Part shown: positions 25,916 through 34,046 of the stretch, one piece after another
How positions within the stretch are numbered: the stretch's first letter is position 1
How the letters are laid out: each line of letters begins with the position of its first letter
DNA from: Sphingobacterium sp.
GTDB lineage: Bacteria; Bacteroidota; Bacteroidia; Sphingobacteriales; Sphingobacteriaceae
Length of the DNA stretch: 64,000 bases
Reading direction: 5' to 3'
Assembly: GCA_031286695.1 (NCBI GenBank)
Contig: JAITTY010000020.1
Coordinates: 1 to 64,000, forward strand
The notes under the pieces: generated by a model
What the model was told of the DNA's origin: nothing
What the model saw: only the letters and a program-made list of their open reading frames with translations
Database searches by the model: none
Translations under genes and position numbers: made by a program

Positions 25916-25937
25916 CAACTTAAACCACGATTAAGCC

Positions 25938-26555
25938 ATGAAGAGAAACCGATTGACCATTTTATTCATTTTCCCCTTATTGTTTTTTTCCTGCAAAAAA
26001 GAAAATTCTGGCCGGGATATGACGGACAACCTGATTGGAAAATGGAAGCTGACCATTTATGAAACGACTTTTTCCGTTGGCGGCAAGAATGAGAACAGTA
26101 GCATTCAAACAGATAAACTACCCTACAAATATCTGAGCTTTGATGGGCCCGATAGCGCTTCGCTGTGGTTAACAATACCATATTTTATTGGTTCAGATGG
26201 TTCGCCGAGTGTGATAGAATGGAATCCAACCGGCGCAGATGTAAGTATTAAAGATGGAAGCCCACAGAGCAGAAAACCAGTCTATTTTCGAAAATATTAC
26301 TATCGTCTGAATGAAGGTCGGCTCCTACTAAAGGAAACCAATACATTTAATCCATCTGCATGGGTAGTGAAATGGGGAGAGGCTACAACAGGTATTGTCG
26401 ACTCACTTGTAAACTATTACCCTGAACTCAGGGACGATATAAACTGGTGGAATATATCCGTAGATGGAAACTTATTAAAATTAAAGCAGGAGATAAGCTA
26501 TGGTGTTGGGGATAACTTTCGCTCTACGGTCACTATGGTATTTTCAAGAGAATGA
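25938..26555 (+). CDS. Lipocalin-like lipoprotein, unknown
   Basis: A 205-residue protein with a lipoprotein signal peptide (FPLLFFSCKKE, Cys at residue 19) followed by a short charged linker. The mature domain starts DNLIGKWKLTIYE, the typical first strand of lipocalin-like lipoproteins of Bacteroidota, and is beta-rich to the end (STVTMVFSRE). It probably sits in the outer membrane facing the periplasm or the surface. It is a monocistronic gene with its own promoter. Confidence 0.6.
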   Translation: MKRNRLTILFIFPLLFFSCKKENSGRDMTDNLIGKWKLTIYETTFSVGGKNENSSIQTDKLPYKYLSFDGPDSASLWLTIPYFIGSDGSPSVIEWNPTGADVSIKDGSPQSRKPVYFRKYYYRLNEGRLLLKETNTFNPSAWVVKWGEATTGIVDSLVNYYPELRDDINWWNISVDGNLLKLKQEISYGVGDNFRSTVTMVFSRE

Positions 26556-26587
26556 TTTCCTGAAACAGTCGCTAGGGGCAATCACAG

Positions 26588-26787
26588 TTAAAAGGACAAA
26601 AGATATAGCCTAGGAATCTTATCACTTTTATTTTCAAATTGATATACAGCCAATTCTAGTTCCATTTGTGATAATTGCCGCACTAGCTTAAATTGTTGGC
26701 CGATATACGCTCGTCTCCGTAAGTTTGTTAAAATATTTTTAATAAGGTCTACATAGGTTTTATTATATTTTAAATATAATGGTTAAT
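26588..26787 (-). pseudogene. Open minus-strand stretch without start, possible gene tail
   Basis: The minus strand is open for about 65 codons. It reads KTYVDLIKNILTNLRRRAYI then GQQFKLVRQLSQMELELAVY and ends LYLLSF. The composition looks like a helical protein, not random sequence, yet the only ATG leaves about 25 residues. It may be the end of a lost gene. No family recognised. Confidence 0.25.
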
Positions 26788-27462
26788 CAAAAGAGTGAAA
26801 ATGACATCACCGAAATTATCATTATTAGTATAATTGTCAACAATAATAGATATATAAATTTGATGAAAAGAATTAAATGGGCCATCAGCTTGCCTATTGT
26901 TGCTGTTATTCTGTTGATAATTGAATTTTGGATGGAATTTTTTTGCCGAGATATATCCTGGGACCAATCACTTCACATGATAAAGCGAGTTAATTGGATT
27001 GACTTGCTCATCTTCCCTGCAATGATAGTTATTGGAATCATTATCGGTATATTGCCACTTTCCAAACAAAAATTTGCCACACGTGCATCAATTTCAACCG
27101 CGCTAATATTTATAGGTTTCTCCCTATTTTTCATCATAAGGATGACTATAAGCGCTTATGGGCTGGATAGTACAATAAATTACTTTACAGCAAAAGAGGA
27201 TATCAGAAATGGTAAAATCAGATTCTATACCTATGGACAGTTGTGCTGTATCCCAAGCAATGTATATAGAGCAATAGATTCTCTTGGAAAATCTTATGGC
27301 TATGAAACCATTAACATAGGTATGGGAACACCGGGAGTAGAAATTTATAACGATGTCGTAGAAGATTACTTAGAACAAATTCACGGGGAGAATTGGCGTA
27401 ATGAATTTTATAGAAAAGTCGACTCCATTCATGGAGTGGAAACTCAAATCAAGAAGGATTAA
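26779..27462 (+). CDS. Membrane protein with C-terminal soluble domain, unknown
   Basis: The frame gives 227 residues, but the ATG at 26863 (protein MKRIKWAISLPIVAVILLII) is a better start, giving about 199. Three hydrophobic segments follow at about residues 5-25, 45-68 and 75-100 of the shorter form. The C-terminal half is soluble and contains FYTYGQLCCIPSNVYRAIDS and ends KKD. It has no recognised family. It is one of several single accessory genes between 20 and 29 kb. Confidence 0.55.
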   Translation: MVNQKSENDITEIIIISIIVNNNRYINLMKRIKWAISLPIVAVILLIIEFWMEFFCRDISWDQSLHMIKRVNWIDLLIFPAMIVIGIIIGILPLSKQKFATRASISTALIFIGFSLFFIIRMTISAYGLDSTINYFTAKEDIRNGKIRFYTYGQLCCIPSNVYRAIDSLGKSYGYETINIGMGTPGVEIYNDVVEDYLEQIHGENWRNEFYRKVDSIHGVETQIKKD

Positions 27463-27597
27463 AGCAACTTCTATTATTACCTCATTAGAGATTTCACGCA
27501 TTTAGTTTTTAATCCTATGATACCGTTAGTATTACACTCCCACACTCCTGTTGCCAAAGAACAAAATCTTTAAATTTCAATATTAGCTATAAGTGTA

Positions 27598-28329
27598 TTA
27601 GAAATCTCTATTGATAAATCTATTAATAATTGTTTCTTTATAAACTGTCCAAACGATATTGTATGCACCTCCAGCATCAGAATTTGACATTACAATAAAG
27701 AAAGTATCATTATTCATGGAAACATACATATTATCTATATTAGGTTGAAACAATCCTAATAATGATTTTCTTGGAAATAAAAATTCCTTATTTTTATAAA
27801 TTAATTTGATTGATTTAATTTCGGTCAAATTTTCTGGTAAAATACCATCAATTCCCCATGGAGTTTCATTGTCTATATTTATAACAATATCATTGTTATC
27901 TTTCGTAATTCTATGAGATTTAACATCAAATGTTCCAAAATTCAATTTTAAATGCACTTCATTATCAAAAAATTCAACGTTATTTTTATCAATTATTTTT
28001 CTTTTTAATTGAGGCAATTTCTGCAAAAATAGAATTCTATCTATATAAAGATACCCCGATTTTTCTTCAAACTTTTGCGTTTTTTTATCATAATTATTAC
28101 CATAAGAAATGTAAATCCAATTATTGGAATTACTTCCGAACTGGCTTAGATCTTCAAATACCTGATTATTATATATTTTTCCGATTATAGGAGATTTTAT
28201 TGACGGATTTTGTCTCACATTTACATATCCATCTTTGTCCTGAATAATAGCGAAGGGTGCTTTATACTGAGCTTTGATTTTGAAATTAAAACCAAACAGT
28301 AATATAGCGACAATTAAAACGTATTTCAT
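27598..28329 (-). CDS. Secreted protein with bacterial SH3 domain
   Basis: A 243-residue protein with a signal peptide ending KIKAQ, then an SH3b domain at about residues 28-95: DGYVNVRQNPSIKSPIIGKI is the diagnostic RT-loop strand, followed by NNWIYISYGN and SGYLYID. The C-terminal 140 residues are beta-rich and unrecognised. SH3b domains bind peptides or cell-wall material outside the cytosol. A similar arrangement occurs at 55.8 kb, so the two may be distant paralogs. Base composition here is very AT-rich compared with neighbours, which suggests transfer. Confidence 0.7.
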   Translation of the reverse strand: MKYVLIVAILLFGFNFKIKAQYKAPFAIIQDKDGYVNVRQNPSIKSPIIGKIYNNQVFEDLSQFGSNSNNWIYISYGNNYDKKTQKFEEKSGYLYIDRILFLQKLPQLKRKIIDKNNVEFFDNEVHLKLNFGTFDVKSHRITKDNNDIVINIDNETPWGIDGILPENLTEIKSIKLIYKNKEFLFPRKSLLGLFQPNIDNMYVSMNNDTFFIVMSNSDAGGAYNIVWTVYKETIINRFINRDF

Positions 28330-28443
28330 TTTATATTTGATTTTCGAAGCAACTGATCATGACATCTATGCCCACATGCTTATGTTAGGGCGCTATGCTT
28401 CTTTTCCCATTATGATTAACTCTTGTTAAGAAAGCATGACCAA

Positions 28444-28557
28444 TCAATTTCCGACAGTATTAAAATAATCTTCAATTGCTTTTGAAAAATTGGCCGAAAC
28501 ATCCAAATTAAAGATATTGAAATCTTTATCGATCAGTATATATCTTGGAATACACAT
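28444..28557 (-). pseudogene. C-terminal remnant of a TlpA-like thiol-disulfide protein
   Basis: Thirty-seven codons read MCIPRYILIDKDFNIFNLDV then SANFSKAIEDYF and end NTVGN. The IPRYILIDKDFNI strand-turn-strand with its cis-Pro is the standard end of TlpA/ResA-like thioredoxin-fold lipoproteins of Bacteroidota. The CxxC part is missing. Its ATG overlaps the end of the next upstream gene, so it may still be translated. Confidence 0.5.
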
Positions 28558-28558
28558 T

Positions 28559-29173
28559 TCATTCTTTTTTTGAAAAATCGTTTTGATCCGTAAAATACTC
28601 GAGCCCTACAATTAATATAATGGTGCTGCCATTATTTATTTTCTGTATTAATGATAGTAAATACCACTGTCCTGTAATGTACAAATAGGTGGCAAAATAA
28701 AATATCAACAAACATAGAATGCAATAATATTTGAAAAGGGTTAGTTTTGATTTAAACACATAAACAGTAATGCACACCACACATGAATAAAACAGATTAC
28801 TCGAAATAGCCAACATCAAATCATGAAAGGGGGTAATTATAAAAAATGTAAAAGGCATCGTAAGTACTCCGGCATACTTTATAAAGTTTGAAGCAGTCCT
28901 ATTGGGGATTTTTTTTGATATATGAACAAAAAAAACAGCACAGCTTAACGAATAGAAAAACATACCTATAAATGCCCAATATCTAGAGGTATTTTCGGTT
29001 CCGTTTAATGCCTTTTCTCCAAACAAGTTACTAAAAAAATTTTTTGACCAATCAAACCCAATCGAGGATTCGTTCTGGTAGGTGCCACCGGGATAAACCG
29101 AAATTGCAATGAACATGAGAATCAATGCAATGATCATCCCTATCAATACAAAATGGCTTTTTAATAATTTCAT
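28559..29173 (-). CDS. DUF998-like integral membrane protein
   Basis: A 204-residue protein with about six membrane helices (roughly 10-28, 64-84, 97-117, 122-140, 145-165 and 180-195). Between the first two is a polar loop with YPGGTYQNESSIGFDWSKNF, a pattern seen in the DUF998 group of small membrane proteins of Bacteroidota. Function unknown. It lies in a run of leftward accessory genes. Confidence 0.6.
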   Translation of the reverse strand: MKLLKSHFVLIGMIIALILMFIAISVYPGGTYQNESSIGFDWSKNFFSNLFGEKALNGTENTSRYWAFIGMFFYSLSCAVFFVHISKKIPNRTASNFIKYAGVLTMPFTFFIITPFHDLMLAISSNLFYSCVVCITVYVFKSKLTLFKYYCILCLLIFYFATYLYITGQWYLLSLIQKINNGSTIILIVGLEYFTDQNDFSKKE

Positions 29174-29194
29174 TTACAAATGATCAATAATTGT

Positions 29195-29395
29195 TTATGT
29201 TGCCTTTAAATCTGATACACTTCCCAAACTCCCCCCTAAAACCAATTTGACAAGAATCCCATCCTCAACTAGCGGATACAGCGCTTCATATAATTCAGAT
29301 AGCACTAGTTTATCTATACCATACTTTTTATTTGTACGAACAAATTCACTCATTTCCCATAACGAAAACTTAATGGTATATTCATTGGTAGACAT
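29195..29395 (-). CDS. Small soluble orphan protein
   Basis: A 66-residue frame starting MSTNEYTIKFSLWEMSEFVR and ending GGSLGSVSDLKAT. It lies 21 bases upstream of the membrane protein gene on the same strand and could share its transcript. It is helical and acidic and has no known motif. The length fits a small regulator or antitoxin, but nothing proves this. Confidence 0.4.
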   Translation of the reverse strand: MSTNEYTIKFSLWEMSEFVRTNKKYGIDKLVLSELYEALYPLVEDGILVKLVLGGSLGSVSDLKAT

Positions 29396-29759
29396 AAAAT
29401 CAAATTCACAAACAATACCATATTTTTTCTATACGGCAACCTGCACCATGAAATTCGTAATTGAATCCACCAATATCTCCCGAACGATTCCTAAGGCTCT
29501 TTTGCTCAAATTCTTCGATATCTGGAGAGAACTGATACTAGCTTAATCATGTTGCATTAAGATACAAAATAACGTTGAAAATTATAGCTGGCGAGGTATA
29601 TATTTTGTCTGTTTACAACCCTGTTTGTAAATTCAACAAGAACAATTAAGCTCCGTTAATTAAAAGTATAGATTATATAAAAGTAGGAATTAAATATACG
29701 ATGGAAATTTACTGGATTCGTATTTAGAAATTTATTACTTATACAACGTTTATGATTTG
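29396..29759. other. Intergenic region with a possible tiny frame
   Basis: The region holds the shared upstream sequence of the leftward small protein gene. A 32-codon plus-strand frame at 29448-29546 (MKFVIESTNISRTIPKALLL and following) looks plausible but has no match or clear promoter. I see no repeat or RNA structure. Confidence 0.3.
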
Positions 29760-30863
29760 TTAATGTCTCTCAGATCTAAACCTATTCGGAGCCATACCTG
29801 TTTTTAATCGAAAAAATCGAGTAAAATATGACGTATCTGCATATCCCAAATTCATCCCAATTTCTTTGATCGATAAATCACCATTATTAAGCTCCTTTTT
29901 TGCCTCTTCGATGACCCGTTCCTGTATAACTTCGGTAGCAGTTAAGGAAAGTATTTTTTTGCAAGCCATATTCAGATAGGATGGAGTTACGGACAGCTTT
30001 TCTGCATAAAATGCAGTATGTTTCTCCGCTCTGAATTGCTGATCCAAAAGCTGCATAAATCTAGAAACCAACAAATTTTTTCTTCTTTTATCCCGCTTAA
30101 ACATACGCAGAATCTCCTTGTTTATGATTTCGCCAACGATCATTAACCGCAGTCGAACAATCTCCCATGCTGGATCTCCAGTCGAAAGTTCCAGATGGAT
30201 CCACTCAAACTCAGCCAGCATATTTGCATGACTCTTAGACGATAATTTAATAACAGGATAGTCTTGGTATTGAGAAAAACTAAATTTTAAGGAGGTAGAA
30301 AGGACTGAAGAGAAACTACAGTCCACTGAAATAGAATAGATTTCTGTGGTAGCATCAAGCTGCATTTGATGGTCTTGCCCGGGAAAAACAAGGTGTACAT
30401 GATGAGCACCGATACCATAATTTATCGAATTTATACGATGTAATCCATGACCGTTGTTACATAGTAACAAAATGAATCGGTTGGAATTACTTTCCATCGA
30501 TTCTACCTCTTGAATCGGTCCCTCTATCTTACTTAAGATCACAGGGTACTTCTTGGTGCCGCTAAGATTGTTCCTGTACTTATTAATTTTGACATCCATA
30601 GTTAAAGCGTCATTTTTAACTCGTTGACATAAATCATAATCCATAGAAACTCTATTCATGTGGTAGATATGTTTACTTGAGTTGTTGCCAAAATTACAAT
30701 ATAAGAGATGCTTCATACACTTGATCTTTTTGGCTTCAGAAAACATCCCACTTACTAAAAAAAAACGCAAGTTGTTAAATTTAAAACAGTTAACTAATAA
30801 AAAACGCCATACTACCTTGTAAAAATTAGATAAAATTCGAAACACAATAAATGATTTAGACAA
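29760..30863 (-). CDS. AraC family regulator, FPGQ subgroup
   Basis: The frame gives 367 residues, but the first 60-75 residues are not conserved, so a start near the Met of MDYDLCQRV (about 30640) giving roughly 290 residues is likelier. The sensor half has GLHRINSINYGIGAHHVHLV followed by FPGQDHQMQ; this FPGQ-H block also occurs in the AraC genes at 48.5 and 50.0 kb. The C terminus has two HTH motifs ending ADTSYFTRFFRLKTGMAPNR. It lies downstream of the fimbrillin-like gene on the same strand, past that gene's terminator, and may control the fimbrillin/GIAAGS operon. Confidence 0.8.
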   Translation of the reverse strand: MSKSFIVFRILSNFYKVVWRFLLVNCFKFNNLRFFLVSGMFSEAKKIKCMKHLLYCNFGNNSSKHIYHMNRVSMDYDLCQRVKNDALTMDVKINKYRNNLSGTKKYPVILSKIEGPIQEVESMESNSNRFILLLCNNGHGLHRINSINYGIGAHHVHLVFPGQDHQMQLDATTEIYSISVDCSFSSVLSTSLKFSFSQYQDYPVIKLSSKSHANMLAEFEWIHLELSTGDPAWEIVRLRLMIVGEIINKEILRMFKRDKRRKNLLVSRFMQLLDQQFRAEKHTAFYAEKLSVTPSYLNMACKKILSLTATEVIQERVIEEAKKELNNGDLSIKEIGMNLGYADTSYFTRFFRLKTGMAPNRFRSERH

Positions 30864-30909
30864 GCGATTCCTTTAAAAAATTGTAACAACACTACAGCAA
30901 TCGATAAAC

Positions 30910-30947
30910 AAAAAAAACAGGCATATTTCCTTTCGAAAAGTGCCTGT
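30910..30947 (-). terminator. Rho-independent terminator of the fimbrillin-like operon
   Basis: ACAGGCA (30917-30923) pairs with TGCCTGT (30941-30947). On the minus strand the stem is followed by a run of eight T residues. It lies 24 bases past the stop of the fimbrillin-like gene and separates it from the AraC gene. Confidence 0.75.
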
Positions 30948-30970
30948 CTCCTAAATTTCGCTTCTGATTT

Positions 30971-32788
30971 TTATTTTCTCACACAACGTACGTTTCCTCG
31001 ATAGGTCTGTGTGAGCGCTTGCATTTGTCTCGTGCCTAATTGCGTGAGATTATATGTAAATGGTTTTGTATAATTGTACACTGCTGCCTGGGTCATTACC
31101 GCTCCTTTACTGTGATCGGTACTTAGGTAGCCGGCAGCCCAATAAAATAGTTGGGTACGAATACCACTTGCAGAAGTGTTGCTCCGTGAGTCGATCTGTT
31201 TTCTTGAATAGGTAAGTGTCGAACCCGGATAGTAACCATTAAATGTAAAAATCAATCGCTGGCTATAACTTGTATATTCTCCAGCGTAGGATGGCGCACC
31301 GTTATCCACGGCCCAGGATTGATTGACTACAGCGTACCAGTTATATGTATCGACCTGATTAGATCCAGAAATACCGATAAATTGGGTAGAGGACCTTTCA
31401 GTTAAAGAATTCATTTCGGTTGCATTGGGCATCCGCCACACACCCGCAGGGTATACCAATGCACACGGATCTCCTGAAAGTGGTGTTCCTGTTGGCGTCG
31501 TTGATACCCAAGTCCAATACTCTGATTGAGTTGCATTATCATAAGGTTCAATACCCGCATCGGCCTTAAAACGATATTTGTCCAATTGTCCGGCTGTACC
31601 GTCATACCACAGGTCACTACGTGCCCAGGCCAGTCCACCAACAGGAATTGCAGATTCGATAATTCTCGCTTTTAGTTGATATTGACCGCCGACTTCGGGT
31701 GTAAATGCAGCGTTAGCGAAGGTCAGATAAGTATTGGCAGTTCCGTAGTTTCTCGTGGATATCTCATTTGAAGTGACCGGAAGATTCATGATTGGATGAT
31801 CCAGATTCGTAGAAAAGAATGGCTGAATCGAGATTGTTCCGGCAGTTACCGCTGTACCTGTAGGAATTGTATACAATGAAACAGTTTTTACTAAATCTCC
31901 TGTACCCGCATCAGTATTCGCGATATGGGCGGCTGTTTTCTCAACAGCAACAGCAACGGGGTTTCCAAATGTTCCACTTAATATGTCAAGATCCGCCGTC
32001 AGCAACATCGATTTGAACTGAGCTCCCGATCCCGTGCCCAATTGTATCGATTTCAACGTATTAATACTGCCAAAAAGTCCCCGTGTATCAATATCTACAT
32101 CATAGCGAGCCGTTTTATGATCAAAGATAATATTAAGATAATTTTCACCGGTCTTGGTATCAATAGTACCTGTCGCAAAAAGGACATCTTTATTCGCGAG
32201 GTCAGCCGCCGCAATTTTACCATTGCTAAGATCAGGAACAGTTCCTTCACTGGTCGAAACCGCTACCCATCTATATGTTTTTCCACCATCTATCTGTACT
32301 GCTGGATCCGTCCCCGGAGTACCCACGACATTATTAAGCAAAGTGGAACCTGACTCATCATATAATAGTATACGATATTTTAAGTTTGTTGGCATAGGTG
32401 TGGTAACTGCCTTTAAACTCCCCCCCCCGATTGCCGTAGTTTTCGTAGCCGCCCGTTTACCAGACAGCACACTCGCCGGAACTGGATCCATGCTCAAAAG
32501 TGCATCAAAATTACCGCCTGTTACAAGCTTTTCATCTTCACGGATACCGGAAGAAACATGCATACCTGTAGTGGTCGAGGCGACTTTTGCAACAGCAGAT
32601 ACTTTCCCAGATTCGTCAATACCTGAAATATTGACTTTCAAGACTGTTCCTTTTAGCTCTTCCTCTCCCCCAATAGTCTCTTTATGGTCTTTGCACGCGA
32701 CAATGGCCATTAAACCTGCACTAAATAGCGCGACTTTTACTATCCCAATTTTGGAGAACATTTTCTTTCTATTTTTTTCTAAATACAT
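30971..32788 (-). CDS. Fimbrillin-like lipoprotein with FISUMP-type C terminus
   Basis: A 605-residue protein with a lipoprotein signal peptide (GLMAIVACKDHKE, Cys about residue 33 of the long form; the Met at 32761 is an equally good start). The N-terminal half has the features of Bacteroidota fimbrillin (FimA/Mfa-like) proteins: VLKVNISGI after the linker, NLKYRILLYDESGS and GKTYRWVAVSTSEG strands, then FDHKTARYDVDID. The C-terminal part has VWRMPNATEMNSL and ends NVRCVRK, typical of the FISUMP-type domain. It is probably a surface fimbrial or adhesion subunit that is lipid-anchored and proteolytically matured. It starts 14 bases after the GIAAGS protein gene. Confidence 0.8.
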   Translation of the reverse strand: MYLEKNRKKMFSKIGIVKVALFSAGLMAIVACKDHKETIGGEEELKGTVLKVNISGIDESGKVSAVAKVASTTTGMHVSSGIREDEKLVTGGNFDALLSMDPVPASVLSGKRAATKTTAIGGGSLKAVTTPMPTNLKYRILLYDESGSTLLNNVVGTPGTDPAVQIDGGKTYRWVAVSTSEGTVPDLSNGKIAAADLANKDVLFATGTIDTKTGENYLNIIFDHKTARYDVDIDTRGLFGSINTLKSIQLGTGSGAQFKSMLLTADLDILSGTFGNPVAVAVEKTAAHIANTDAGTGDLVKTVSLYTIPTGTAVTAGTISIQPFFSTNLDHPIMNLPVTSNEISTRNYGTANTYLTFANAAFTPEVGGQYQLKARIIESAIPVGGLAWARSDLWYDGTAGQLDKYRFKADAGIEPYDNATQSEYWTWVSTTPTGTPLSGDPCALVYPAGVWRMPNATEMNSLTERSSTQFIGISGSNQVDTYNWYAVVNQSWAVDNGAPSYAGEYTSYSQRLIFTFNGYYPGSTLTYSRKQIDSRSNTSASGIRTQLFYWAAGYLSTDHSKGAVMTQAAVYNYTKPFTYNLTQLGTRQMQALTQTYRGNVRCVRK

Positions 32789-32802
32789 TTTTATGATACA
32801 GC

Positions 32803-33009
32803 TTAAAAGTCAAAACTATTTGTCCCACCGCCTATATCACCGTGACTATTTCTGTCGGTGACACCAGGATTATTAGGCGTGCCCTGATCTCCTGGCGACA
32901 GGCTCGCAGACCCCGCCGCGATTCCAGACTCCATTTCAATAACCGTAATTTCCAATGCTGGAGCAGTATATGTAAGCTTGCTCTTCGATTGTTCTTTTTT
33001 CTTCGTCAT
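32803..33009 (-). CDS. Tiny protein with the GIAAGS motif (copy A)
   Basis: Sixty-eight residues from the ATG at 33009, beginning MTKKKEQSKSK. Then comes YTAPALEITVIEMESGIAAG followed by a tail rich in Ser, Pro, Gly, Asp and Asn that ends GGGTNSFDF. The block Y-x-A-P-x-L-x4-V/I-x-M-E-x-G-I-A-A-G-S also occurs in copy B at 53.1 kb, while the tails differ. There is no signal peptide. The gene is 14 bases upstream of the fimbrillin-like gene and probably co-transcribed with it. I associate similar short unnamed frames with fimbrillin loci in other Bacteroidota. A leader-plus-tail design is possible, but no processing enzyme is seen. Confidence 0.7.
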   Translation of the reverse strand: MTKKKEQSKSKLTYTAPALEITVIEMESGIAAGSASLSPGDQGTPNNPGVTDRNSHGDIGGGTNSFDF

Positions 33010-33075
33010 ATTATTTGATTTTTGTTCAGTAATTCTTGCGATACTGTGTGATGATATGCAAGGTAGAATACGGAG

Positions 33076-33083
33076 CAAAAGTA
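33076..33083 (-). promoter_or_regulatory. Bacteroidota -7 box of the GIAAGS-fimbrillin operon
   Basis: The complement of 33076-33083 is TACTTTTG, which fits TAnnTTTG. It lies 67 bases upstream of the GIAAGS protein start at 33009. A -33 box at the usual spacing is not evident. Confidence 0.45.
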
Positions 33084-33202
33084 GCGACAAGAAGCAATTG
33101 GAAACTAGGACAATAACAACTAAAAGCAGGACAATTAAGAGAAAAGTATTTCTTAAAAGCGGAGAGTATCGCCTAGTATGTAAATATCGTTTAGGGTGAA
33201 AG

Positions 33203-33225
33203 GGTCTCCTGCGGAACAGGAGACC
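33203..33225. repeat. Perfect short hairpin
   Basis: GGTCTCCTG (33203-33211) and CAGGAGACC (33217-33225) form a perfect 9-base stem with a CGGAA loop. It lies about 120 bases upstream of the GIAAGS operon promoter, with no gene ending beside it and no T-run. Its role is unknown. The next 220 bases to 33447 show nothing else. Confidence 0.5.
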
Positions 33226-33447
33226 GTGTTAACTATTAAATTAATCAGAAAGGAACACTGAGATACCAACTCAGCTGGCTGTAAATTTAGAAACAATGAA
33301 CCGAATTTCGTTTTCCGTTATTCTGTAATCGCTTGTTAAATTTATAACGGAAAATAGATCTTCCAATAGCTATCCACACATACTCACCGCTCAAGTAGCA
33401 TTTACATTCGCCGCACTAATTTTATCAGAAAAAGAATAAATAAAGAA

Positions 33448-33726
33448 ACTTTTGCGCGGATCTCAAAAAGCAGTCATGGTGTCAAATCTCCATTATTGCC
33501 ATCAGAGGGACTTGCACCTTTAAAACAGCCTAACTTAGCGGCTGCCATAACACAGCTCGTGGACGAATTAGCAGCCTTTGATCTCTATTTTCAACAAAAT
33601 CCATCAATGAGTCCAATCAATCCTTTTATGGGAGCTCTTAAACATGACGAATGGATTACCTTCCATAACAAACACTTTGGTCATCACTTCAAACAGTTCC
33701 ATTTGTTTGAAGCAACCAGTCTATAA
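33448..33726 (+). pseudogene. DUF1569/DinB-like C-terminal remnant
   Basis: The frame is open from 33370 and reads sensibly from about 33448. Key parts are GVKSPLLPSEGLAPLKQP, a helical LVDELAAFDLYFQQNPSMSP, and NPFMGALKHDEWITFHNKHF followed by GHHFKQFHLF. The EWITFHNKHFGHHFKQF end with its His pair is typical of the last helix of DUF1569 proteins of the DinB superfamily. There is no ATG at the front and the first metal-binding His region is absent. It is a truncated gene. Confidence 0.45.
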
Positions 33727-33766
33727 GGGAACAGCCTGCTTTCAGAGATAAGATAAAATACTATAT

Positions 33767-33827
33767 AAAAACTATCACTTAGCAATTGCTCCAGAACCTG
33801 CATTTCTGGGCAATCACTAAGTGATAG
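33767..33827 (-). terminator. Long hairpin terminator downstream of the SDR gene
   Basis: The outer stem CTATCACTTAG (33772-33782) pairs with CTAAGTGATAG (33817-33827), and an inner stem ATTGCTCCAGAA pairs with TTCTGGGCAAT apart from a bulge. On the minus strand the stem is followed by five T residues (complement of 33767-33771). It lies about 220 bases past the SDR stop. The stretch 33828-34046 between holds no gene. Confidence 0.65.
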
Positions 33828-34046
33828 GAATCAACATATCAAAAGCTGAACACCATCGACTGCAACCGTACAACTTGCATCGTTCAGCAAGCACCAACCA
33901 GCTACAGAAGAATACTAAAAGTTCTTTCTGACTAACATAAAATACACTTTCAGAAAAAAGATCAAACAAATGTTTAGCCAAAAAAAAGAAGGCTATCCGA
34001 TATCTCAGACACCCCTCCTTAGCTGGTCGTATAATAATTTTTATTT

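Noticed and set aside
32042..32861. Long rightward frames opposite the fimbrillin-like gene
   Set aside because: They arise from the codon bias of the real gene on the other strand and show no domain or signal peptide.
32803..33009. Classical lasso or lanthipeptide precursor
   Set aside because: No cyclase, lanthionine synthetase, protease or exporter gene is nearby and the tail lacks suitable Cys or Thr patterns; only a general precursor-like layout can be claimed.
32978..33199. Rightward 73-codon frame covering the GIAAGS promoter region
   Set aside because: It overlaps copy A and its promoter on the opposite strand, has no family resemblance, and its composition is that of an antisense shadow.
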